DNA of 48,539 nt from Albidovulum sp. (GCF_008933605.1 NZ_WBUS01000009.1:1-48539); one strand, 5' to 3'. Counted from the stretch's first letter, positions 36,416 to 44,321 are shown. Notes: a model not told the origin generated them from the sequence alone. Translations and numbers: made by a program.

Positions 36416-36868
36416 TTACCCCTTAACCTCGATGCCGCAGGACTTCGCCGAGCCGAGGATGATCTGCATCGCGGCCTCGATGTCGTTGGCCGAGAGGTCC
36501 TTCATCTTCGCTTCCGCGATCTGGCGCACCTGCGCGACGGTCACGGTGCCGGCGACCTCGCGGCCGGGCTTCGTGGACCCCTTCGGCCGGTTGCGCTTGC
36601 CCACCGGCTTCAGGCCGGCCGCCTTCTTCAGATAGAAGGAGGCGGGCGAGGTCTTCATCTCGAACGAGAAGGACTTGTCGGCGTAGTAGGTGATGACGAC
36701 CGGGATCGGCGAACCCGGCTCCATCTCCTGCGTCTTGGCGTTGAACGCCTTGCAGAATTCCATGATGTTGATCCCGCGCTGACCCAGCGCCGGACCGATC
36801 GGCGGGGACGGGTTGGCTTGCCCCGCCTTCACCTGCAGCTTGAGGCTGCCCATTACCTTCTTGGCCAT
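36416..36868 (-). CDS. rplK: 50S ribosomal protein L11
   Basis: The 150-residue L11 starts [20 protein letters not shown] and contains the proline-rich [20 protein letters not shown] of the thiostrepton-binding N-terminal domain. The rRNA-binding C-terminal domain ends KSCGIEVKG. It is slightly longer than the typical 141-144. The ATG at 36868 is set by the conserved start. It lies 87 bases after nusG. Confidence 0.98.
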   Translation of the reverse strand: MAKKVMGSLKLQVKAGQANPSPPIGPALGQRGINIMEFCKAFNAKTQEMEPGSPIPVVITYYADKSFSFEMKTSPASFYLKKAAGLKPVGKRNRPKGSTKPGREVAGTVTVAQVRQIAEAKMKDLSANDIEAAMQIILGSAKSCGIEVKG

Positions 36869-36955
36869 CTGGCCTGCTCCTTCGTCACTGGTGCCCGAAG
36901 GCACAGTTTAGTGGTCCGGCCCGCCGTTGCGGCGCGGCCTCCCACGGCTCCCACG

Positions 36956-37489
36956 TCAGGCGACTTTCTGCACCTGCGTGAACTCCAGTTCGACCGGCGT
37001 CGGCCGGCCGAAGATCGAGACCGTCACCTTCAGGCGGTTCGAATGTTCGTCCACTTCCTCGACCATCCCCGAGAAGCCGTCGAAGGGCCCGTCGGTGACC
37101 TTGACATGCTCGCCGATCTCGAACCGGATCAGGTTGCGGGGCTGGGCCTCGCCTTCCTCGACGCGGTTGAGGATCTGATTCACCTCCGCATCCCGCATCG
37201 GCATCGGCTTGCCCTGCGGTCCGAGGAAGCCCGTCACCCGGTTGATCGAGGTGATCAGGTGATAGCCCCGGTCGGTCATGTCCATGTGAACGAGCACATA
37301 GCCCGGCATGAAGCGCCGCTCGGACGTGACCTTCTTGCCGCGGCGGATCTCGATGACCTCCTCGGTCGGCACGAGAACCTCGTCGATCTCGTCCTGCAGG
37401 CCCTTTTCGGCGACGGAATGCCGGATCTGCTCGGCAACCTTCTTCTCGAAGTTCGAGAGAACGCTCACCGAATACCACCGCTTCGCCAT
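36956..37489 (-). CDS. nusG: Transcription termination/antitermination factor NusG
   Basis: The 177-residue NusG begins MAKRWYSVSVLSNFEKKVAE, has the NGN-domain RRFMPGYVLVHMDMTDRGYH stretch and a C-terminal KOW domain (IGEHVKVTDGPFDGFSGMVE). It links RNA polymerase to Rho, NusE and the ribosome. The start at 37489 is the family opening; an open frame upstream has no homology. It follows secE after 176 bases, longer than usual. Confidence 0.98.
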   Translation of the reverse strand: MAKRWYSVSVLSNFEKKVAEQIRHSVAEKGLQDEIDEVLVPTEEVIEIRRGKKVTSERRFMPGYVLVHMDMTDRGYHLITSINRVTGFLGPQGKPMPMRDAEVNQILNRVEEGEAQPRNLIRFEIGEHVKVTDGPFDGFSGMVEEVDEHSNRLKVTVSIFGRPTPVELEFTQVQKVA

Positions 37490-37665
37490 CTGCCCCAGAC
37501 CTCGCTCGCCCGGCCATAGTCCGCCGGAAAATCCTGTCATTCCAGTGGGTTTCCCCACACTCTCCCGAACAAAAACAGCGCGCATACCGAATCGTTGCGC
37601 GCCGGTCCCGGGAAAGTCCGCCTCAGTTACAAGCCTTCCCGTGCGATTTCAAGGCCGAATGGCCC

Positions 37666-37860
37666 TCAGCCGCCGATCCCGAGGATCGCGGTGAGCCCGG
37701 TCCGGATGAGGAGATCGATGAGGAAGAAGAAGATCGAGGTCAGCGCCGCCATGATGAAGACCATGATCGTGGTCGTCATCACTTCCTTGCGGGTCGGCCA
37801 GTGGACCTTGGCGGTCTCTGAGCGGACCTGCTGGAGGAACTGGAGGGGGTTGGTGGCCAT
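37666..37860 (-). CDS. secE: Preprotein translocase subunit SecE
   Basis: The 64-residue SecE is the short, single-membrane-helix type. A cytoplasmic amphipathic piece (MATNPLQFLQQVRSETAKVHWPTRKEV, split here as NPLQFLQQVRSETAKV and HWPTRKEV) is followed by one hydrophobic helix. It clamps SecY in the translocon. It has a candidate promoter at 37896-37924. In many proteobacteria trnW precedes secE directly; here about 2.5 kb of other genes lie between. Confidence 0.97.
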   Translation of the reverse strand: MATNPLQFLQQVRSETAKVHWPTRKEVMTTTIMVFIMAALTSIFFFLIDLLIRTGLTAILGIGG

Positions 37861-37895
37861 GCGTCTCTGCCTCGGGCTTCTCATGCAACGGGTGG

Positions 37896-37924
37896 GAAAT
37901 ACGCCCATCGGCGGGCGAATTCAA
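37896..37924 (-). promoter_or_regulatory. Candidate promoter for secE-nusG
   Basis: TTGAAT (37919-37924) and TATTTC (37896-37901) are separated by exactly 17 bases on the minus strand, 36 bases before the secE ATG. It lies downstream of the TauE/SafE gene stop. This would let secE-nusG be transcribed without the inserted genes. Confidence 0.6.
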
Positions 37925-38011
37925 GCGCCCCGCATCCGTCGGGTCCGCGCCGGTTTCGCGTCGGTTTTCCGTCCCGACATGCGTCAGTCACGGGCCGCCT
38001 GGTCGAGAGCG

Positions 38012-38785
38012 TCAGAGAAGCCGCCCCGTCTGGTAGACGGCGATGGCGCAGATGAGGACGCCGACCATCGCCATCAGCCGCCGGTGCGGGACGAGGCGGA
38101 CGACGTAGCCCGCCATGGGCGCCGCGATCAGGCCGCCGACGACGAGTCCCGCTACCGCCGCGCCGTGGGCGCGCAGGCCCTCCGCCTCTTCCCAGTGGCC
38201 GGTCAGGAGCGCGGTCAGGAACGACAGCGACACCGCAGTCGTCAGGAAGAACTCGGCGGTGTTGACGGTGCCGATGGTCTGCCGCGGGGCGCCGCCGTTT
38301 CCGATCAGCCCGGTGGTGACCACGGGCCCCCAGCCGCCCCCGCCGACCGCGTCGGCAAATCCGCCGAACCCGCCGAGCCCGATGACCACGCCGCTGTGGT
38401 GGCTGTCGATGGGGGTCAGGCTGCGCCAGGCCCGGACCAGGATATAGATGCCCATCACCCCGAGATATGCGGCGACGTAGGGCTTCAGCACGTCTCCGTC
38501 GATCGAGGTGAGGACATAGGCCCCGGTCACTCCGCCGACGACGCCGGCCGGCACGAGCACGCGGAACAGCCGCCAGTCCACGTTCCGGTGCACCACATGC
38601 GACCCGGCCGAGGCCGCGGTGGTGAAGACCTCGGCCGCATGGACCGCCGCCGAGGCCGCGGCAGGCGGCACGCCGAAGGCGAGCAGCACCGAGGCGGACA
38701 CGACCCCGTAGGCCATCCCGAGCGCGCCATCGACGATCTGGGCGAGAAACCCGACGACAAGAAAGAGTGCGAAACTGTCTTCCAT
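38012..38785 (-). CDS. TSUP (TauE/SafE) family membrane exporter
   Basis: The 257-residue protein has about eight hydrophobic helices and the TSUP hallmarks GFLAQIVDGALGMAYGVVSA near the start and GFGGFADAVGGGGWGPVVTT in the second half. The family moves sulfite, sulfonates or related sulfur anions. The start MEDSFALF at 38785 is preceded by GGGAGG. An Rrf2-type regulator gene lies 139 bases upstream on the same strand, with an inverted repeat between. This suggests regulated sulfur export. Confidence 0.92.
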   Translation of the reverse strand: MEDSFALFLVVGFLAQIVDGALGMAYGVVSASVLLAFGVPPAAASAAVHAAEVFTTAASAGSHVVHRNVDWRLFRVLVPAGVVGGVTGAYVLTSIDGDVLKPYVAAYLGVMGIYILVRAWRSLTPIDSHHSGVVIGLGGFGGFADAVGGGGWGPVVTTGLIGNGGAPRQTIGTVNTAEFFLTTAVSLSFLTALLTGHWEEAEGLRAHGAAVAGLVVGGLIAAPMAGYVVRLVPHRRLMAMVGVLICAIAVYQTGRLL

Positions 38786-38843
38786 GATGACCTCCCGGTG
38801 CTTCGAGAAGAAATCTACACCGATTTGGTAGGTAATCGACTCG

Positions 38844-38871
38844 ATACTTAGTTTTCCTATGTGAAAAGTAT
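38844..38871 (-). promoter_or_regulatory. Inverted repeat upstream of the TauE/SafE gene
   Basis: ATACTT and AAGTAT form perfect six-base arms over a 28-base span. An inner pair AGTTTTC/GAAAAGT matches six of seven, so most of the element is palindromic. It lies 59-86 bases before the exporter start in an A/T-rich patch. Its length and symmetry are like sites of Rrf2-family dimers, and an Rrf2 gene ends 54 bases upstream. Confidence 0.55.
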
Positions 38872-38924
38872 GCATTAAGCCGCTGACACCGCCGGTGCTG
38901 CACAATTTCCCGGCATACTCGCGA

Positions 38925-39350
38925 TCAGAGGAACGATGTCTTCCGCCCGCCGGCCGCCTCGGCGAGGCTGATTCCCTCCAGAAGCAGCGTGGTCGTGTCG
39001 CGGACGGCCAGAAGCGCCGGCCGGATTTCGCAGGATTCGACCGACTTGCAGTCCGGACAGGGCGCGTAGGCGTACTGGCTTGCACAGGGGGCGAGCGCCA
39101 GCGGGCCGTCGATGCAGCGCAGGACGGCGGCGAAGGAGATGCTCGCCGCCGGGCGCGACAGGGTGTAGCCGCCGCGCGGGCCGCGCCGGCCGACCACGAG
39201 CCCACCGGTCTTCAGCGCCGAGAGGACCTGTTCGAGGAACTTGCGCGGAATCCCCTCCGCCTCGGCGATTTCGGACGCCGTGGCGGACTCCTCGCATTTC
39301 GCAAGGAACAGCATGGCATGAAGCGCGTAACGGGCCTTGTTGGTCAGCAT
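38925..39350 (-). CDS. Rrf2 family transcriptional regulator with four-cysteine motif
   Basis: The 141-residue protein opens MLTNKARYALHAMLFLAKCE, has a winged helix-turn-helix (ATASEIAEAEGIPRKFLEQV, then GRRGPRGGYTLSRP) and an effector segment with Cys89, Cys98, Cys101 and Cys107 (C-x8-C-x2-C-x5-C). In IscR, NsrR and RirA three cysteines here bind an Fe-S cluster. The four here could bind a cluster or zinc, or act as a thiol or sulfide sensor. The downstream TauE/SafE gene favours sulfur sensing. It is transcribed away from the EamA gene at 39492. Confidence 0.9.
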   Translation of the reverse strand: MLTNKARYALHAMLFLAKCEESATASEIAEAEGIPRKFLEQVLSALKTGGLVVGRRGPRGGYTLSRPAASISFAAVLRCIDGPLALAPCASQYAYAPCPDCKSVESCEIRPALLAVRDTTTLLLEGISLAEAAGGRKTSFL

Positions 39351-39491
39351 CCCGATTGACTAGCACCCACGCGGCGAAAGGCAAACGCCAATCCCGCGCG
39401 CCGCCGCCCGCGCCCTTCGTCCGGACCGGGCCTTGCCGTGGCGCACGGGGCGGCCTACCAAGCGGCGGAGTCCCTGGCGGGAGACCCGGCG

Positions 39492-40400
39492 ATGCAACCG
39501 ACGACACCCGACCGCGTCCGCACCCTGACCGGGGTCGCGCTGATGCTCGGCGCGATGGCGGTGCTGCCGTTCCTCGACGTGGTCGCCAAGCACCTCGGCC
39601 AGCGCGGGCTACCGGTGATGCAGGCGGTCTGGGCGCGGATGGCCTTCGGCGCGCTCCTGACGCTGCCCTTCGTCCTGCGGATCGGCGGCGCGGGGGCGCT
39701 CGTGCCGGACCGTCCGCTCTACCATCTCTTCCGCGCCGGCTTCCTGATCGCCGCCACCTTCTGCTTCTTCTGGTCGCTGAAGTTCCTGCCCATCGCCGAT
39801 GCGCTGGCGATCTTCTTCGTGCAGCCGCTGATCGTCACCGCGCTATCGCCCGTGGTCCTTGGCGAACGTGTCGGTCCGCGCCGCTGGGCGGCGGTGGCGG
39901 CGGGGTTCCTCGGCACGCTCGTCATCATCCGGCCGGGGTTCCAGACCGTCAGTCCGGGGATGCTCCTGGCGCTCATGGCGGGGCTGTCGCTGGCGCTCTA
40001 CATGCTGATGACGCGGCGGATCTCGGGGCAGAGCCACGCGATGGTGACGACCTTCCACACCAGCCTTCTCGGCGCGGCGATCGCGACGCTTGCGGTCTGG
40101 CCCGTCTGGCAAGCGCCGCAGCCGGTGGAATGGGGGCTGTTCCTGCTCCTTGGCGCCATCGCGACGGGCGGGCATTTCCTGATCGTGCGGGCCTACGACC
40201 ATTGCGAGGCCTCGCTGCTTGCCCCCCTCGCCTATACCGAGATGATCATGGCGACCGTCGCCGGCTGGTGGTTCTTCGGCGACTTCCCCGACGGCTGGAC
40301 CTTCTTCGGCGTCGGCATCCTGATCGCCAGCGCCGTCTACATCTCGGTGCGCGAACGCAAGGCGGGCGCGGAGACGCCGCGCGACTTCGAGCAACCCTGA
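39492..40400 (+). CDS. EamA/DMT family permease
   Basis: The 302-residue permease has ten hydrophobic helices in two EamA halves, with TLTGVALMLGAMAVLPFLDV, the FFWSLKFLPIADALAIFFVQ segment and TGGHFLIVRAYDHCEASLLA. The start at 39492 follows GGGAG; an ATG 54 bases upstream is less likely. It is on the plus strand, convergent with trnW, which begins 13 bases past its stop, and divergent from the Rrf2 gene. The substrate is unknown. It is only a distant match to the permease at 24.8 kb. Confidence 0.88.
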   Translation: MQPTTPDRVRTLTGVALMLGAMAVLPFLDVVAKHLGQRGLPVMQAVWARMAFGALLTLPFVLRIGGAGALVPDRPLYHLFRAGFLIAATFCFFWSLKFLPIADALAIFFVQPLIVTALSPVVLGERVGPRRWAAVAAGFLGTLVIIRPGFQTVSPGMLLALMAGLSLALYMLMTRRISGQSHAMVTTFHTSLLGAAIATLAVWPVWQAPQPVEWGLFLLLGAIATGGHFLIVRAYDHCEASLLAPLAYTEMIMATVAGWWFFGDFPDGWTFFGVGILIASAVYISVRERKAGAETPRDFEQP

Positions 40401-40413
40401 TCGGAAACCGGCC

Positions 40414-40489
40414 TGGCAGGGGCAGCAGGGCTCGAACCCGCGACCTACGGTTTTGGAGACCGTCGCTCTACCAGCTGAGCTATACCCCT
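40414..40489 (-). tRNA. trnW: tRNA-Trp (CCA anticodon)
   Basis: This 76-base tRNA has the acceptor stem AGGGGTA/TGCCCCT, D-arm GCTC...GAGC, anticodon stem and loop with CCA, T-arm with GGTTCGAGCCC, discriminator G and an encoded CCA tail. The anticodon CCA reads UGG (Trp). In many proteobacteria this tRNA sits between tuf and secE. Here genes are inserted on both sides, with the convergent EamA gene only 13 bases from its 3' end. Confidence 0.97.
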
Positions 40490-40502
40490 GTGGCCGGCCT
40501 GT

Positions 40503-40531
40503 CACCTAAGCCAGCCGCCAGACGAAATCAA
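40503..40531 (-). promoter_or_regulatory. Candidate promoter for trnW
   Basis: TTGATT (40526-40531) and TAGGTG (40503-40508) are separated by 17 bases on the minus strand, overlapping the stop codon of the acetyltransferase gene. The tRNA begins 14 bases after the -10. The same TTGATT-17-TAGG pattern stands before tuf2. Confidence 0.5.
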
Positions 40532-41181
40532 GCAGGCTTTTCGCGCGCGAGTGCGGCGATGTCGCGCGCGGCGAGGTGGGGGATCGCGGCGGCGAGGCGG
40601 TCATCGGGCCAGTCCCACCAGGCAAGGTCGAGGACTGTCTCGATCTCGGCCTCGGAAAAGCGGCTCCGGATCACCCTTGCCGGATCGCCGGCGACAACGG
40701 CATAGGCGGGCACCTCGCCCGACACCACGGCGCCGGCGCCGACGATCACGCCGGGCCCGAGCCGCGCGCCGGGCAGGATCAGCGCGCCGTGGCCGATCCA
40801 GCAGTCGGGGCCGATCTCGTTGTCGGGCAGGCCGGTGAAGCTGTCGCGGTAGAACGGCAGCGCCTCCGGATCGAAGACCGGGAAGGGATAGGTCGAGATT
40901 CCGTCCATCGGGTGATTGGCCGAGGCGGTGATGAACCGCGCGCCGTGGGCGATCTGGCAGAAGGCGCCGATGGTCAGGGTTTCCGGTGCGCCGGGATAGA
41001 GATAGGGCGCGAGCCGCGCCGCCCAGTCCGCGGGCGGGTCGAAGTCGTTGGCATAGGCGTTGCGCCCGATGCGCCAGTTCGGGTGGTCGATGGCGACCGC
41101 GAGGTTGACCATCTGGCGATGGGCGGTGCCGTCGGGAAAGACGAGAGGGTGACGCGCGGCGGCGTCGGGCAGGCGGGGCAT
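40528..41181 (-). CDS. CatB-like hexapeptide O-acetyltransferase
   Basis: The 217-residue protein shows left-handed beta-helix (hexapeptide) repeats: IGAFCQIAHGARF, IGPDCWIGHGALILPGARLG and VIVGAGAVVSGEVPAYAVVA. The region NHPMDGISTYPF contains the likely catalytic His of xenobiotic acetyltransferases, and PARVIRSRFSE follows. The family transfers acetyl from acetyl-CoA to hydroxyls, in CatB on chloramphenicol; most chromosomal members have other, unknown acceptors. It ends at the trnW promoter. The gap to the GMC gene upstream is 158 bases. Confidence 0.9.
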   Translation of the reverse strand: MPRLPDAAARHPLVFPDGTAHRQMVNLAVAIDHPNWRIGRNAYANDFDPPADWAARLAPYLYPGAPETLTIGAFCQIAHGARFITASANHPMDGISTYPFPVFDPEALPFYRDSFTGLPDNEIGPDCWIGHGALILPGARLGPGVIVGAGAVVSGEVPAYAVVAGDPARVIRSRFSEAEIETVLDLAWWDWPDDRLAAAIPHLAARDIAALAREKPA

Positions 41182-41339
41182 GGGGCATCCTTTCTGGGTC
41201 GCGGGAAGTGCGGGTTCAGAAAAGGTGCATGTCCATCGTCGCCTTCATCGGGTGAGCGGCTTATGCCCGTCGCGCGGCCCGGTGTCAAAGGAAACGGCGC
41301 GCCGGCAGGACCGGCGCGCCGAGACCGTTGCGCGGAGGC

Positions 41340-42908
41340 TCAGAGATTGCCCGCCGCCATTTCGGAAGCGATGTGGTCGGCCTGGCGGATCGCCAGCGCC
41401 ACGATCGTCAGCGTCGGGTTCTCTGCCGCGCCGGTGGTGAACTGGCTGCCGTCCGAGATGAAGAGGTTGGCGATGTCGTGGCTCTGGCCCCACTTGTTGC
41501 AGACGCCGTCCTCGGGCTTCTCCGACATCCGGTTGGTGCCGAGGTTGTGGGTCGAGGGATAGGGCGGCGTCGGGAAGGTGCGGGTCGCCCCCACCGCCCT
41601 GTAGATCGCCTCGCCCCGGCCGTAGGCGTGGTTGCGCATGGCGATGTCGTTCGGATGGTCCGAAAAGTTGACGTTCGCCACCGGCAGGCCCCACTGGTCC
41701 TTCGTCTCGGAGAGCGTGACGCGGTTCGTCGCCTGCGGCATGTCCTCGCCGACGATCCACATGCCGGCCATGTTCTCGTAGGCGTCGAGCGCGGTGGTGA
41801 AGCTGCGCCCCCAGCCGCCGGGGTTGAGGAAGGCCGCCATGAACGGGATGCCGAGCGCGAGCGTTTCAAGCTCGTAGCCGCCGACGAAGCCGCGCGACGG
41901 GTCGTGCCGCGCCTCGTCCTGGACGATGCCGGCCATGGTCGTGCCGCGCCACATCCGGACCGGCTTCTCGAAGACGGCATAGACCGAGCCGGTGGTGTGG
42001 CGCATGTAGTTGCGCCCGACCTGGTCGGAGGAGTTGGCGAGGCCGTTCGGGAACATCGACGAGGCCGAGTTCAGGAGCAGCCGGGGGCTTTCGAACGAGT
42101 TGCCGGCGACGCAGACGATGCGCGCCTTCTGCATCTGCAGGTTGCCGTCCTTGTCGAAATACTCGACGCCCGTCACCTTGCCGGCATCGTCGTGCAGGAT
42201 GCGCGCGACATGGGCGCGCTCGCGCACCTCGAGGTTCCCAGTCGCCTCGCCGCGCGGGATGTCGGTATAGGCCGCCGACCACTTCGCCCCCCACTTGCAG
42301 CCCTGGAAGCAGAAGCCGGTCTGCTGGCAGGCCATGCGCCCGTCGTAGTCGGCCGAGTTGATCGCCATGCGGCCGGTGTGGACCTCCTTGTAGCCGAGCG
42401 CCTTGGCGCCCTTCTCGAAGACCTTGAAGTTGTTGTTGCCCGGCAGGCCGGCGCGGTCGCCGGTACGGGTGACGCCGAGCTTCGCCTCGGCCTTGTCGTA
42501 CCAAGGCGCCATTTCCGCAGCGTCGATCGGCCAGTCGAGAAGGCTCGCGCCTTCGACCGCGCCATAGGTCGTGAGCGCCTTCCACTCGTGGTCCTGGAAG
42601 CGGATCGAGGCGCCGGCCCAGTGGGTCGTGGTGCCGCCGACGGCCTTCACGATCCAGGCGGGCAGGCCGGAGAAGTCCTTGGCGACCCGCCAGTCGCCGC
42701 TCGTCGTGCGTGGATCGACCCAGGCGAGTTGGCCGAAGCTTTCCCACTCGTCGTTGATGTAGTCCTCGGGCAGGTAGCGCCCGCCCGCCTCCAGCGCGAC
42801 GACGCTGACGCCCTTCTGGGCAAGCTCGTTCGCAACGACCCCGCCGCCGGCGCCGGTCCCGATGACGACGACGACCGAGTCGTCGTTCAGATCGAATGGT
42901 GCTGTCAT
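41340..42908 (-). CDS. GMC family FAD-dependent oxidoreductase
   Basis: The 522-residue flavoprotein has the FAD-binding Rossmann motif GTGAGGG (17-23), the GMC segments AVGGTTTHWAGASIRF and NSFESPRLLLNSASS, and a C-terminal domain with STHNLGTNRMSE and SDGSQFTTGAAENPTLTIVA, including the usual catalytic His. Members oxidise sugars, alcohols or glucosides. It has no signal peptide. The upstream gene, 12 bases away, encodes a Tat-signal protein like subunit 3 of gluconate-2-dehydrogenases, so this subunit is probably exported with it as a folded complex. No cytochrome c subunit is in the window. Confidence 0.92.
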   Translation of the reverse strand: MTAPFDLNDDSVVVVIGTGAGGGVVANELAQKGVSVVALEAGGRYLPEDYINDEWESFGQLAWVDPRTTSGDWRVAKDFSGLPAWIVKAVGGTTTHWAGASIRFQDHEWKALTTYGAVEGASLLDWPIDAAEMAPWYDKAEAKLGVTRTGDRAGLPGNNNFKVFEKGAKALGYKEVHTGRMAINSADYDGRMACQQTGFCFQGCKWGAKWSAAYTDIPRGEATGNLEVRERAHVARILHDDAGKVTGVEYFDKDGNLQMQKARIVCVAGNSFESPRLLLNSASSMFPNGLANSSDQVGRNYMRHTTGSVYAVFEKPVRMWRGTTMAGIVQDEARHDPSRGFVGGYELETLALGIPFMAAFLNPGGWGRSFTTALDAYENMAGMWIVGEDMPQATNRVTLSETKDQWGLPVANVNFSDHPNDIAMRNHAYGRGEAIYRAVGATRTFPTPPYPSTHNLGTNRMSEKPEDGVCNKWGQSHDIANLFISDGSQFTTGAAENPTLTIVALAIRQADHIASEMAAGNL

Positions 42909-42920
42909 GGTCCCGCCCCC

Positions 42921-43442
42921 TCAGAGCCAGTTGATGTCGTCGAAGCCGCGGTCGATGTAACCGCCCTTGGAAAAGCTCTCGCCCTCGTAGCCGAAGATCG
43001 GCCAGACCTCCTTCTGGTTGTAGAGCCCGGTGACGAGCCCGCCGCGCACCGTCTGGAAGAAGGGCGTGTCCTCCATTGCCTGGAGAAGCTTCACGCGGTC
43101 CTCCTCCCAGCCCACCGAGACATAGTCGGCATGGCCCGCCGCCTGCGCCGCCGCGTCGAGCGCCGCCACGCCCTCGGCCACCATCGCCTTCCGGTCCTCG
43201 GCGTCGTAGCCCTTGACGGCGACGGCGTAGTACTGGTCGGCAATGCGGTCGTGCGGGTAGATGTCGCGCGCCATCTGGAGAAGCGTCGCCATCTCATGCT
43301 CGCTGATGACGCTCACCTCGAGCGCCCAGGCGCCGTTCGGGGCGGCGATGAAGCCGGCACCGATGACCGCGAGCGTCCCTGCCGCGACCGACCGCGCCAG
43401 AAGCGCGCGGCGTGTCAGGCCCTTCCGTTCTTTCGTTGTCAT
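42921..43442 (-). CDS. Tat-signal small subunit of a GMC dehydrogenase (gluconate-2-DH subunit 3-like)
   Basis: The 173-residue protein has a twin-arginine signal (LTRRALLARSVAAGTLAVIG) and a helical mature part with MATLLQMARDIYPHDRIADQ. It ends KGGYIDRGFDDINWL. This resembles subunit 3 of gluconate-2-dehydrogenase-type complexes, which carries the large FAD subunit through the Tat pathway. A strong GGGAGGAGAG site sets the start at 43442. It lies 33 bases downstream of gloA and 12 upstream of the GMC gene. Confidence 0.85.
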   Translation of the reverse strand: MTTKERKGLTRRALLARSVAAGTLAVIGAGFIAAPNGAWALEVSVISEHEMATLLQMARDIYPHDRIADQYYAVAVKGYDAEDRKAMVAEGVAALDAAAQAAGHADYVSVGWEEDRVKLLQAMEDTPFFQTVRGGLVTGLYNQKEVWPIFGYEGESFSKGGYIDRGFDDINWL

Positions 43443-43475
43443 TCTCTCCTCCCTAGAGATCAAAAGGGCGGGCGC

Positions 43476-43871
43476 CTAAAGGAAACGCCCGCCGCGCTCG
43501 AGAACCTCGATCTGGTAGCCATCGGGGTCGGCGATGAAGAAGAACCGCGCCACGAGCGTGTCGCCGTTCCTGAAGTCCACGAGCTTGCGCGGGCCGAGGC
43601 CCGCGGCGGTCAGCCGCGCGTGCTCGGCGGTCACGTCCGCGACCGAGACGGCGAGGTGGCCGTAGCCGTCCCCGAGGTCGTAGGGCTCCGTGCGTCCCTT
43701 GTTGACCGTCAGTTCAAGCTCGAAGGTCGCTTCGGGGTTCGACAGGTAGATCAGCGTGAAGCTCTCGAAATCGAGCCGGTCGGCGATCTTGAGCCCGAAG
43801 GCGCGGGCATAGAAGTCCACCGATCGCGCTTCGTCGAGCACGCGGATCATCGAATGAATTGCCTTGGCCAT
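43476..43871 (-). CDS. Lactoylglutathione lyase-like VOC protein (glyoxalase I)
   Basis: The 131-residue VOC-fold protein resembles glyoxalase I. The four expected metal ligands are present: His in MAKAIHSMIRV, Glu in FELELTVN, His in DGYGHLAVSV and Glu in PDGYQIEVLE. The reaction would be methylglyoxal-glutathione hemithioacetal to S-lactoylglutathione. Unlike most GloA proteins it ends early with ERGGRFL. Ribosome-binding site GGAGGG precedes the ATG. Two inverted repeats lie immediately upstream, suggesting regulation. The RHH gene is 89 bases upstream. Confidence 0.88.
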   Translation of the reverse strand: MAKAIHSMIRVLDEARSVDFYARAFGLKIADRLDFESFTLIYLSNPEATFELELTVNKGRTEPYDLGDGYGHLAVSVADVTAEHARLTAAGLGPRKLVDFRNGDTLVARFFFIADPDGYQIEVLERGGRFL

Positions 43872-43878
43872 GCGCCCT

Positions 43879-43898
43879 CCAAAATCACGCGATTTTGG
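43879..43898 (-). promoter_or_regulatory. Perfect 8-4-8 inverted repeat next to the gloA ribosome-binding site
   Basis: CCAAAATC-ACGC-GATTTTGG is a perfect eight-base inverted repeat with a four-base spacer. Its last bases on the minus strand (TTTTGG) run into the AGGG of the gloA ribosome-binding site. It could be a repressor site overlapping the transcription start, or a message hairpin that hides part of the site. Confidence 0.65.
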
Positions 43899-43927
43899 TA
43901 AAGTTAGATGACCAATTCCGGCGGGTG

Positions 43928-43945
43928 GTAGTAACCCGATACTAC
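43928..43945 (-). promoter_or_regulatory. Inverted repeat between the RHH gene and gloA
   Basis: GTAGTA-ACCCGA-TACTAC has perfect six-base arms with a six-base spacer. It is 15 bases after the stop of the RHH gene and 57-74 bases before the gloA start. With the second inverted repeat 29 bases further on, it makes a small A/T-containing regulatory region in otherwise GC-rich DNA. Confidence 0.55.
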
Positions 43946-43960
43946 AGCCGGATTTTCCGC

Positions 43961-44257
43961 CTATTCGGCGGCAATGCGCGCGGCGGGCTCGTCGCGGTCA
44001 AGCTCGCCCAGGTGGATGGTGCAGGCGCAACGGAGAAGCGAGGTGAAGTTCGGCGCCTCGCCCCTGAGTTCCAGCACCTCGGAGTGAAGCTTCGAGATGA
44101 AGGCGGGGGTCGACAACCCCTCGCGCGCGGCGATCTCGTCGAGAATGCGCCAGAAGGCGCGCTCCAGCCGGATCGAGGTGCTCTGGCCGTTGAGCCTGAG
44201 CCGGCGGGTCTGGGACTCGTAGCGGCCGGGCTCCTGGCCGGCAAAGATCTGGCACAT
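43961..44257 (-). CDS. Ribbon-helix-helix domain protein (RHH_4-like)
   Basis: The 98-residue protein starts MCQIFAGQEPGRYESQTRRL. It has a ribbon-helix-helix core: strand TRRLRLNGQSTSIRLE, then helices FWRILDEIAAREGL and TPAFISKLHSEVLELRGE. This matches alphaproteobacterial RHH_4-type proteins, predicted DNA-binding dimers without a defined role. The strong GGGAGGGCGG site sets the start. It has a candidate promoter at 44293-44321. Directly upstream of gloA and the dehydrogenase genes, it may regulate them. Confidence 0.85.
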   Translation of the reverse strand: MCQIFAGQEPGRYESQTRRLRLNGQSTSIRLERAFWRILDEIAAREGLSTPAFISKLHSEVLELRGEAPNFTSLLRCACTIHLGELDRDEPAARIAAE

Positions 44258-44292
44258 GGTCCGCCCTCCCAAGCATGACTGTGCGGCGCGCG

Positions 44293-44321
44293 ATTGTGGG
44301 CGGCTTCGCACGAATCGTCAA
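44293..44321 (-). promoter_or_regulatory. Candidate promoter for the RHH gene
   Basis: TTGACG (44316-44321) and CACAAT (44293-44298) are separated by exactly 17 bases on the minus strand, 36 bases before the ATG at 44257. The -35 is near consensus; the -10 matches less well. Confidence 0.5.
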
